From NCBI GenBank assembly GCA_016763045.1, contig JAESUN010000169.1, positions 1 to 6,618 of the forward strand: DNA of 6,618 bases, read 5' to 3'. The translations under genes were made by a program, and so were the position numbers. The stretch comes from Opitutaceae bacterium (GTDB lineage: Bacteria > Verrucomicrobiota > Verrucomicrobiia > Opitutales > Opitutaceae). Below are positions 1 through 4,995 of the stretch, in pieces; the stretch's first letter is position 1; the number at the start of each line of letters is the position of its first letter. Under the pieces are notes generated by a model. The model made no database searches. It was given only the letters and a program-made list of their open reading frames with translations, and had not been told where the DNA came from.

Positions 1-495
1 CATGGCGACGAGCGCTCCGCCGATACATGCGAGGACTGAGAAGAGGCAGTGATCTGGAGGAGTGCACCGAAATACCGGAGGAATGTTGGCGAAAAAATAG
101 GCACTGCCTACACCAAGTGATGTCCAAATGCCAATCTGCCCAGAGGGTATAAGAGATCGAAGGATCGATACGATCGATACGGTTAGAATACCGAGGGAAA
201 GTCCGACAACCAATGCGATGAACAATATGGCCGACGGGATAGTCATCAGTCCGGATAGTGAAGCGGTCACTCCGCAAGTGATGAAGCTAGCGACTAGCCA
301 GGACTTTGCTGTTTTTATGTTGAATCGGCGAGCGGCTCCAATGGTGCCAAGGACTCCGCCCAGTCCCATCATCAACATTGCGATTTCCAGAAGTTTCTTT
401 TCTGGATCGATCTCGGCCAGTCGGTGAAGAAAGCCGAATTGAGCAAAGATAAGAAAGTAGAAAAAGGTGCAGCCAACCAGAATCGCTGCTTTCAC
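1..495 (-). CDS. MFS-like multi-pass membrane transporter, N-terminal part (cut by left edge)
   Basis: Reading the minus strand from GTG at 495 gives an uninterrupted 165-residue frame that runs off the window. It contains about six hydrophobic segments, near residues 3-23, 36-54, 66-84, 87-113, 121-141 and 151-165. Between segments 2 and 3 lies a basic loop (AARRFNIKTAK), in the place where major facilitator superfamily transporters carry their motif A. The size and layout fit the first half of a 12-helix MFS carrier in the inner membrane; the substrate is unknown. I chose the GTG because AAGGAG ends nine bases upstream (505-510) and because helix 1 then begins at once. ATG codons at 528 and 534 are in frame and would add 11 or 13 polar residues; the one at 534 overlaps the stop of a small upstream frame. 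The gene lies downstream of the YceI-like gene on the same strand. The membrane-protein call is firm; the family call is moderate. Confidence 0.72.
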   Translation of the reverse strand, partial: MKAAILVGCTFFYFLIFAQFGFLHRLAEIDPEKKLLEIAMLMMGLGGVLGTIGAARRFNIKTAKSWLVASFITCGVTASLSGLMTIPSAILFIALVVGLSLGILTVSIVSILRSLIPSGQIGIWTSLGVGSAYFFANIPPVFRCTPPDHCLFSVLACIGGALVAM

Positions 496-504
496 GGGAG
501 CAGT

Positions 505-510
505 CTCCTT
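505..510 (-). promoter_or_regulatory. Strong ribosome binding site for the transporter gene
   Basis: The minus strand reads AAGGAG followed by nine bases and then GTG at 495. It is the clearest Shine-Dalgarno sequence in the window; most other starts here have none. It favours GTG 495 over the in-frame ATGs at 528 and 534, both of which lack such a site. Because it lies inside the longer frame it could also be chance coding sequence (Pro-Lys-Glu-Thr). Confidence 0.5.
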
Positions 511-530
511 TGGTTTATGTGTTCCCATTG

Positions 531-722
531 TCATGAGTTTGAAACCGCTTGTTCGCAAGCCACCCTATCTGGAATGCTGCAAGGGAGAGGTCGGTCAGTG
601 AAACTAAGAGCCGACGTAAACTCAGATTGTGAGATAGAATCATTCTTAATATACTTAATACTAACGACGCACGTGTCTTCTTGGTTAACAAGAACGATGT
701 ATTCGGAATCAGAATGTCTCAT
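531..722 (-). CDS. Possible small hypothetical protein (63 aa), doubtful
   Basis: A minus-strand frame from ATG at 722 encodes 63 residues beginning MRHSDSEYIVLVNQEDTCVV. It starts 23 bases after the YceI stop. Its TGA overlaps the most upstream transporter ATG (534) in an ATGA arrangement, the same coupling seen between the two genes before it. I recognise no family. The protein is polar, with three cysteines and neither a signal peptide nor a membrane segment. There is no Shine-Dalgarno sequence. The frame also extends upstream to an ATG at 839, but that part runs across the YceI gene in another frame and is probably not real. It could equally be non-coding spacer between the YceI and transporter genes. 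Confidence 0.25.
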   Translation of the reverse strand: MRHSDSEYIVLVNQEDTCVVSIKYIKNDSISQSEFTSALSFTDRPLPCSIPDRVACEQAVSNS

Positions 723-745
723 GGGATCGGATACGGTATTTTGTT

Positions 746-1300
746 TCAATCTTCGACAAGAGAACCCTCTAAATGAAAATGAATGTTTAGCTCTGGTTTT
801 ACCTTGAGAAACAAAAGCGAAATTGTTTCCAGTTCCCATTCATGGTGATTGATGATGGTACCGCCATCGAGGATCGCTTTGTCTCCGTTGACCGTAAGAT
901 CGAAGGGGATCGTAATTTCCCGGCTGACGCCGTGCATCAAAAAATCACCTCTGCCCACTGTCTTGCCTTCGATTTTTTCAGCAGCTGTTAAGGTGAATAG
1001 AACATCCGGATGTTTCTGTATGTCCATCCATTTACGCATCTTCTTATCGCGCTTTTTTTTCTTAGAATCGAGGTCAGAAAATTTGAAGGTAAAGCTGACA
1101 GATTCGATCTGTTTGTTGACAGGATCAATTTGTATTTCAGCTTCGTAATCTTTTAAGGTTACCGTGAATGAGTGAGGAGGGGAGGCTTTAACATCCACGG
1201 CTACGACCGAGAGGTCTTTGTCGATTTCAAAGAGGGTAGAGGCTGATGCGGAAGTGAGCGCGATAAACGCTATCAACAGCATTGTGAACGTAACTTTCAT
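746..1300 (-). CDS. Secreted YceI-like family protein
   Basis: The 184-residue product has a signal peptide: MK, a hydrophobic core at residues 4-17, and Ala-Ser-Ala before a likely cut near residue 20. The mature part resembles the YceI lipocalin-like fold: alternating beta strands, a central stretch RDKKMRKWMDIQKHPDVLFT (residues 84-103, the family's 'RD..L......P.i.F' region) and a following FLMHGVSREITIPFDLTV (120-137) matching the family's 'G.L.i.G.t..v..' strand. The length is typical. Known YceI proteins are periplasmic or extracytoplasmic and bind isoprenoid-type lipids in a beta barrel; a physiological role is rarely proven and none is visible here. The gene starts inside the stop of the preceding YdeI-type gene (ATGA), with a purine stretch GAGAAG just upstream, so the two are probably translationally coupled. 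Confidence 0.8.
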   Translation of the reverse strand: MKVTFTMLLIAFIALTSASASTLFEIDKDLSVVAVDVKASPPHSFTVTLKDYEAEIQIDPVNKQIESVSFTFKFSDLDSKKKKRDKKMRKWMDIQKHPDVLFTLTAAEKIEGKTVGRGDFLMHGVSREITIPFDLTVNGDKAILDGGTIINHHEWELETISLLFLKVKPELNIHFHLEGSLVED

Positions 1301-1872
1301 GGCTTCTCTTCGCGGACAAGCATGTCCATAAACTTTTCAAATCTCCTCTGCCTGGTTTCGGGCTTCTTTGCAGTCGTCAATCCAGACATGATTGCAAACT
1401 GACTTGATTTATTCAGTGTCTCAAAAAAACGTTTCGCTTTTGGCTTGCTCTTCAACGCTTTCAGAAAATCCGCTGGCACCTTTGTCTTACTGACCGGAGG
1501 ATAAGCGTTTTCCCACCGACCATCTGCTTTTGCGGCATGAACATGTTCGAGCCCTAGCTTCTTCATTCTACCTTCACGTATCAGACGCTCCACATGTTCA
1601 GTATTATTCTTCGACCAATTACTTCTGGCTTTTCTTGGGGTAATCCTTTGGAGATAAGCTTGTTCATTGAGTGATTTCTTGACGCCGTCAATCCACCCCC
1701 AGCAAAGCGTCTCTTCCACGACCTGATTCCAATCTACACTCAGCACCCCAGATCCTTTTTTGAAAATTTTTACCCAAAGTTCACTTTCAGTAGCACAGTT
1801 TGCTTTTAGCCATTGATTAAGATCTTTTGGTGATGCAAAGGCTTTTATTTTCTTTGGATCTGGTTTGAACAT
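1297..1872 (-). CDS. YdeI/OmpD-associated (OmdA) family protein
   Basis: From ATG at 1872 the product has 191 residues and matches the YdeI/OmpD-associated family along its length. An N-terminal 'F.s..d...WL' segment is followed by ELWVKIFKKGSG, the hallmark LCWGWIDG (residues 56-63), the basic PRKARSNWSK (79-88), GRMKKLGL, DGRWENAY, and a C-terminal AKKPETRQRR helix (168-177). Members are small, soluble, usually cytoplasmic proteins. Some have been linked to bacteriocin tolerance or to peptide resistance, but the molecular activity is unclear, and nothing here refines it. A TTG at 1908 would add 12 residues (IIGRRVKLFIN), but they fall outside the conserved family region and have no ribosome binding site, so ATG 1872 is preferred. 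The stop overlaps the next gene's ATG, so this is probably the first gene of a minus-strand unit with the YceI-like gene. Confidence 0.85.
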   Translation of the reverse strand: MFKPDPKKIKAFASPKDLNQWLKANCATESELWVKIFKKGSGVLSVDWNQVVEETLCWGWIDGVKKSLNEQAYLQRITPRKARSNWSKNNTEHVERLIREGRMKKLGLEHVHAAKADGRWENAYPPVSKTKVPADFLKALKSKPKAKRFFETLNKSSQFAIMSGLTTAKKPETRQRRFEKFMDMLVREEKP

Positions 1873-1923
1873 ATTTATAAAAAGTTTAACACGTCTACCT
1901 ATTATCAATCATAGATCAACGTC

Positions 1924-1951
1924 AGTATAGTAGGACCAAGTAAAAAGTTAG
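1924..1951 (-). promoter_or_regulatory. Weak candidate promoter for the YdeI-type/YceI-like unit
   Basis: On the minus strand CTAACT (1951-1946) and TATACT (1929-1924) are 16 bases apart. The -10 box differs from TATAAT at one position, but the -35 box matches TTGACA at only three positions. It would give a leader of about 45 bases before ATG 1872. In AT-rich DNA such a match is expected by chance fairly often, so this is only a suggestion. Confidence 0.18.
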
Positions 1952-1962
1952 TCTGATCTAGT

Positions 1963-2181
1963 TTAGGTTAATATTGGAAAAACCTGTAGTGAGTTGGCAA
2001 GGTTTTGATGGAGGTAGAGTTCTCTGAGGGTGTCTTGGACGATTCTTTGCTCTCCCTGAAATGTGAAAATATCACCATCGCATCTACTGTCTGATGAAGA
2101 GGGCTTACTGGATACGATGCCTGTGAATGAGGCAAAATCACTGTTTTCACTTTGGGTGAAAAAGGAGCTATAATCTCGATC
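1963..2181 (-). pseudogene. Start-less coding-like frame, possible 3' gene remnant
   Basis: The 363-base gap 1873-2235 has no convincing gene. One minus-strand frame is open for 72 codons between a TAA at 2182-2184 and a TAA at 1963-1965. It has no ATG, GTG or TTG in a plausible place. The C-terminal half reads like ordinary protein (DGDIFTFQGEQRIVQDTLRE and then LYLHQNLANSLQVFPILT), with an amphipathic helix pattern, after a serine-rich stretch. I recognise no family. An overlapping frame in another phase (1968-2201) begins with ATG but looks less protein-like, rich in Ser, Pro and Thr with no pattern. A decayed 3' end of a lost gene is possible; so is chance. Confidence 0.2.
2144..2162. repeat. 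Small inverted repeat downstream of the AraC-type gene
   Basis: TTTTCAC and GTGAAAA form a perfect 7-bp inverted repeat around a 5-base loop (TTTGG). It lies about 75 bases past the regulator's stop. It is AT-rich and has no T-run after it on either strand, so it is at best a weak transcript end. Confidence 0.25.
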
Positions 2182-2235
2182 TTATTTTGGGATCCCATCA
2201 CCGGCGAATCACCTTTCTGAATAAAGCGATCCGAG

Positions 2236-3036
2236 CTAGCCTCTTAGTGTATGTTCGTTTCGATAGTGAGCGGGCGTCTGCCCAGTGTATTTGTGGAAGG
2301 CTTGGTGAAACGATACTACATTTGCGTAACCAGTTTCCTGGCTGATTTCTTTGATGGGTAGACGGGTTTCACGCAGGAGTTCGCGGGCTTTATAGATGCG
2401 GTTGCGAAGGAGGAATTTACCGGAGGATTCATCATAGTGTTTTTTAAAACTGGCCCTGAAATGACTGGGGGATAAATCCGCTCTTGTGGCCATTTTTTCA
2501 ATGGTGATAGAATCTTTCAAATGGGCTAAAGCCCAGGCCCTTGCGTCTTCAAGCGCCTGTTGCTCGGCTGTCATGGTGGTATGAGAAATCTTGGCGTGCC
2601 GGAGCTGAGCAAGGATAAGGAAAAGCAGGGCTTCCCTGATTTTTTGAGAAGTTTGGGAGCCTTCGAAACGAGAAAGCTCCAGCGCTCGGTTAATGTCTTT
2701 TTCGATCTCGGTGTCCTTGGTGTTTTGAAAAAGCTCGGATTGATTCGTCTTATCATGCCAATGGGGCGGAGCGGTTTTAGAAGTCTCCTGTGGCTGAAAA
2801 TCAAAGTGTTGAATGGAAGACCAGGCGGATGGCGTGAGGGCTTTCCCTTCAAAACGGGTATGAGGGTAGATCAGAATACTCTCACCGGCTTTCATTTGAA
2901 AACAGGGACGATCTTCTGTTTCGAGTTCGATCAGGCCTTCATGGACATAGAGAAGGTCAAAATGCGGCCAAGAGGAAGGTCCGATCAGATGATTTTTATC
3001 AAATTGGCCAATACCGTGCCGGTAAAAGAGAATCAT
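2236..3036 (-). CDS. AraC/XylS-family transcriptional regulator with N-terminal cupin-type sensor
   Basis: The 266-residue protein has the usual two-part build. Residues 1-100 look like an AraC-type cupin ligand-binding domain (FDLLYVHEGLIELETEDR, then KAGESILIYPHTRFEG). Residues 165-262 are the double helix-turn-helix DNA-binding domain: the first HTH is around ITIEKMATRADLSPSHFRAS (178-197), the linker helix around KARELL (217-222), and the second HTH around PIKEISQETGYANVVSFHQA (227-246), ending in the characteristic KYTGQTPAHYR. Length and order are normal for a small-molecule-responsive activator or repressor. No Shine-Dalgarno precedes the ATG at 3036. The gene is divergent from the dioxygenase gene, with 118 bases between starts, which is the typical position for a local regulator of the dioxygenase-aldolase-amidohydrolase genes and of itself. 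The ligand is unknown; it is probably the substrate or an intermediate of that pathway. Confidence 0.93.
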   Translation of the reverse strand: MILFYRHGIGQFDKNHLIGPSSWPHFDLLYVHEGLIELETEDRPCFQMKAGESILIYPHTRFEGKALTPSAWSSIQHFDFQPQETSKTAPPHWHDKTNQSELFQNTKDTEIEKDINRALELSRFEGSQTSQKIREALLFLILAQLRHAKISHTTMTAEQQALEDARAWALAHLKDSITIEKMATRADLSPSHFRASFKKHYDESSGKFLLRNRIYKARELLRETRLPIKEISQETGYANVVSFHQAFHKYTGQTPAHYRNEHTLRG

Positions 3037-3066
3037 GGGAGCAAGAAAAGGAAGAAATCAGCACAA

Positions 3067-3097
3067 TTATTAATAGAATAGGGTTTATTTAAAAGAA
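3067..3097. repeat. Imperfect AT-rich direct repeat in the divergent control region
   Basis: TTATTAATAGAA (3067-3078) recurs as TTATTTAAAAGAA (3085-3097), one base longer and starting 18 bases on. AraC-family proteins commonly bind paired direct half-sites about two helical turns apart, so this pair is a possible operator. The region is so AT-rich that chance similarity is a serious alternative. Confidence 0.2.
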
Positions 3098-3119
3098 AAT
3101 AAGCGGAATAATGAACAAT

Positions 3120-3136
3120 ATATGATTAAATCATAT
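3120..3136. promoter_or_regulatory. Perfect 17-bp palindrome, candidate operator or divergent -10 region
   Basis: ATATGATTAAATCATAT has two exact 8-bp arms around a central A. It ends 18 bases before the dioxygenase ATG and lies in the only gap shared by the regulator and the dioxygenase. Each strand contains TATGAT (3121-3126 plus, 3135-3130 minus), one base from the -10 consensus, without a good -35 box, as expected of activator-dependent promoters. It could be an operator for a dimeric regulator, a pair of opposed -10 boxes, or both. AraC proteins more often bind direct repeats, so a second regulator is possible. Confidence 0.45.
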
Positions 3137-3154
3137 CGTTAATCACCCCTACTT

Positions 3155-3925
3155 ATGAAAAAAGAGCTTGAATTAAACCCTGAGTGGAAAAAATCCTTTG
3201 AGGAAGATGGCTATGTCGCAATTCGTGGATTTTTAGATGCCGACGAAGTGGCGGAAATGAAGGCAAACCTTGATCGGTATATTCGTGAGGTTCTTCCGAG
3301 ACTGGAATCGACCGAAGTCTTTTACGAAGATAAAGACCGCCCGGAAACTCTTATGCGGCTTAACAGAATGTATGCGCATGATGCTTTCTTTGATAAAGAG
3401 GTGGCTAAAGGAAAATTCAGGCAGTTGGCGGAGTTATTGCTTGGTGGTGATGTAGATGATAAGGGCGTTATGTTTTTTGATAAACCTCCCAGAGTCGGCC
3501 AACCAACACCGCCGCATCAGGATGGATACTATTGGGACATTAAGCCCTGTGAAGGCTTAACCATGTGGCTGGCACTGGAGACAGTGGATGAGGAAAATGG
3601 ATGTGTTCACTATTCCCGTGGTTCCCATAAACTGGGGCTGCGTGAACATGGACTGACTGAAACCATTGGATTTTCTCAGGGCATTACGGATTTTCCAAAT
3701 GATGATGATCGCGCGGGTGATATTGCCATGTTTGCCGAGGCGGGTGATCTTTTAGTTCATCATGCGCAGACAGTCCACTGGGCCAGTGGTAATGACTCTA
3801 TAACGCGTTCCCGTAAATCAATGGGTATGCCTTATTATGCTAGAGGGGTGGTAGTGGACACGGCGTCGAGAGAAGCCTATCAGGAGATGTTGCATAAGAA
3901 ATTGGAGGCAGCAGGAAAGATCTAG
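3155..3925 (+). CDS. Phytanoyl-CoA dioxygenase (PhyH) family Fe(II)/2-oxoglutarate oxygenase
   Basis: The 256-residue soluble protein has the PhyH double-stranded beta-helix layout. FEEDGYVAIRGFLDADEV (15-32) is the family's N-terminal signature. The facial triad begins with PPHQDGYYWD, giving His121 and Asp123 (the HxD pair). The distal His is His208 in TVHWASGNDS, followed by Arg218 or Arg220, one of which should bind the 2-oxoglutarate carboxylate. CVHYSRGSHKLGL (150-162) and EAGDLLVHHAQ (195-205) are also typical. All catalytic residues appear intact. Members hydroxylate small substrates such as acyl-CoAs, ectoine, amino acids or alkylphosphonates; the substrate is not readable here. No Shine-Dalgarno precedes the ATG. 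It is the first gene rightward from the divergent AraC-type regulator, and the aldolase follows after 123 bases. Confidence 0.93.
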   Translation: MKKELELNPEWKKSFEEDGYVAIRGFLDADEVAEMKANLDRYIREVLPRLESTEVFYEDKDRPETLMRLNRMYAHDAFFDKEVAKGKFRQLAELLLGGDVDDKGVMFFDKPPRVGQPTPPHQDGYYWDIKPCEGLTMWLALETVDEENGCVHYSRGSHKLGLREHGLTETIGFSQGITDFPNDDDRAGDIAMFAEAGDLLVHHAQTVHWASGNDSITRSRKSMGMPYYARGVVVDTASREAYQEMLHKKLEAAGKI

Positions 3926-3949
3926 TTTTAGACCGAGGCACTGGTTTCA

Positions 3950-3977
3950 TTGACAAGGTGTTTTTGAAGCCGATACT
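3950..3977 (+). promoter_or_regulatory. Candidate sigma70-type promoter for the aldolase gene
   Basis: A perfect TTGACA (3950-3955) is followed 16 bases later by GATACT (3972-3977), a four-of-six match to TATAAT. It would place a transcript start about 65 bases before the aldolase ATG. This would allow the aldolase to be expressed apart from the dioxygenase, or to be boosted. The -35 is strong; the -10 is only fair. Confidence 0.4.
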
Positions 3978-4002
3978 CACCGAAATTGGTCTCTATCCTT
4001 TT

Positions 4003-4038
4003 ATGACCATGGTGGTTTTTTTAACCACACATCCTTAA
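4003..4038 (+). promoter_or_regulatory. Hairpin and 11-codon mini-frame in the aldolase leader
   Basis: GTGGTT (4012-4017) and AACCAC (4023-4028) form a 6-bp hairpin with a TTTTT loop. The same stretch is read by a mini-frame, ATG at 4003 to TAA at 4038, encoding MTMVVFLTTHP, which ends ten bases before the aldolase ATG. ACCATGGT (4006-4013) is also a palindrome and would compete with the hairpin. No ribosome binding site precedes the mini-frame and no T-run follows the hairpin. A leader-type control element is possible but unproven. Confidence 0.2.
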
Positions 4039-4048
4039 CCCTTATCTT

Positions 4049-4855
4049 ATGTTACGTCGTAGTCGCGTCCTTGAAAGTCTCCGTGCGGGTAAACAAACCG
4101 CTCATGCTAAATTAAATCTCTCTGATCCCCGGGTTATAGAGATTTGTGGAATCGTTGGAGTTCCCTGTGTTTGGCTCTGCAATGAGCATGTCCCCAACAC
4201 ATGGCTGAATATTGAGAACCAGATTCGAGCCGCTAAAATCTACGATGTGGATACCATCGTCCGGGTCGAAAAAGGGTGTTATAATGATTTTATCAAACCC
4301 TTCGAAGCGGATGCGACTGGTATCATGGTACCGCATGTTGTTACGGCGGATGAAGCACGTGAAATCGTCGAATGGACCCGGTTTTATCCTATTGGAAAAC
4401 GTGCTCTGGATGGTGGAAATTCGGAAGGGCGTTATTGCCAGATCCCGATGGACGAGTATATCCACCACTCGAACACGGAGCGCTTTGTCATTCTCCAGAT
4501 TGAATCTCCAGAGGCTCTTGAAAATGTCGATGAGATCGCGGCTGTCGAAGGCTATGAGATGCTTTGCTTTGGCCCGGGTGATTTTCCACAACGCATTGGA
4601 AAGCCGGGAGATATTTCGGCTCCGGAAGTTGTGGCTGCTCGCAAGAAAGTGGCCGCAGCAGCTCGGAAGCATGGCAAGGTGATGATGGCTCCAGGAATGA
4701 TGGCTCCAAAGGAAGTCCTAGACGAAGAGGGCTTTACCTTTTATGGACTGGGAGCAGATGTCATCAGTCTCGCTTCTTTCTTTAAAGGGCAGGTAGAAGA
4801 CTTTTTTGGTAAGGATGCGACGACAGCTGCGACGCAGTATGACGTGGCAAAGTAA
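4049..4855 (+). CDS. HpcH/HpaI aldolase / citrate lyase family protein
   Basis: The 268-residue product matches class II (metal-dependent) HpcH/HpaI-type aldolases on a TIM barrel. VWLCNEHVP (41-49) holds the catalytic-type His47. TIVRVEKG (69-76) holds the substrate-binding Arg72. GIMVPHVVTADEAREIV (91-107) and FYPIGKRA are the usual central motifs. LQIESPEALENVDEI (149-163) provides Glu152, and CFGPGDFPQRIGKPG (173-187) provides Asp178, the expected divalent-metal ligands. Relatives reversibly cleave 4-hydroxy-2-oxo acids, such as 2-keto-3-deoxy sugar acids or 4-hydroxy-2-oxoheptanedioate, to pyruvate or oxaloacetate/glyoxylate-type products plus an aldehyde. The exact substrate is unknown, and the family also contains lyases acting on CoA esters. 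The gene lies in the same direction after the dioxygenase and is closed by a strong terminator, suggesting a dioxygenase-aldolase unit. Confidence 0.92.
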   Translation: MLRRSRVLESLRAGKQTAHAKLNLSDPRVIEICGIVGVPCVWLCNEHVPNTWLNIENQIRAAKIYDVDTIVRVEKGCYNDFIKPFEADATGIMVPHVVTADEAREIVEWTRFYPIGKRALDGGNSEGRYCQIPMDEYIHHSNTERFVILQIESPEALENVDEIAAVEGYEMLCFGPGDFPQRIGKPGDISAPEVVAARKKVAAAARKHGKVMMAPGMMAPKEVLDEEGFTFYGLGADVISLASFFKGQVEDFFGKDATTAATQYDVAK

Positions 4856-4890
4856 GACGCTCTCCAAGAAAGAGATTTAGTTTAAATGTT

Positions 4891-4929
4891 AAACAGGGCC
4901 TCTCGTAATGGAGAGGCCCTGTTTGTTTT
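4891..4929 (+). terminator. Strong Rho-independent terminator after the aldolase gene
   Basis: AAACAGGGCCTCTC (4891-4904) pairs perfectly with GAGAGGCCCTGTTT (4911-4924), a 14-bp stem with a GC-rich core and the 6-base loop GTAATG. The outer TTT of the right arm is followed by G and TTTT. It lies 35 bases past the aldolase stop. The left arm begins with AAA, so the reverse direction has only a short T-run, but some bidirectional function is possible. It separates the aldolase from the amidohydrolase. Confidence 0.9.
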
Positions 4930-4995
4930 GAGTGTCGGCAGGTGTTGTATTGCTTTTTGATTGAGCCATCTGCGGATCTACAGGATCTTGCCCTC

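Noticed and set aside
128..427. Plus-strand frame of 99 codons near the left edge
   Set aside because: The minus strand here encodes a clear multi-pass membrane protein; the plus-strand product has no plausible character.
544..557. GCTTG/CAAGC hairpin with TTCG loop ahead of the transporter
   Set aside because: Only a 5-bp stem with no T-run on either strand; too short to call a terminator or regulatory element.
424..807. Plus-strand frame of 127 codons
   Set aside because: It runs antisense to the transporter N-terminus and to the YceI 3' end, with a mixed composition and no domain or ribosome binding site.
849..1148. Plus-strand frame of 99 codons
   Set aside because: It is antisense to the YceI-like gene, which has a signal peptide and family motifs.
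1968..2201. Minus-strand frame of 77 codons with an ATG
   Set aside because: The translation is rich in Ser, Thr and Pro without pattern, lacks a ribosome binding site, and overlaps a more protein-like frame in another phase. I could not support it as a gene.
2560..3081. Plus-strand frame of 173 codons
   Set aside because: It lies antisense across the AraC-type gene, whose domain motifs are unmistakable; the plus-strand translation shows no family features.
4112..4672. Minus-strand frame of 186 codons
   Set aside because: It is antisense to the aldolase, whose catalytic motifs are continuous on the plus strand. Long antisense frames are common opposite conserved genes.
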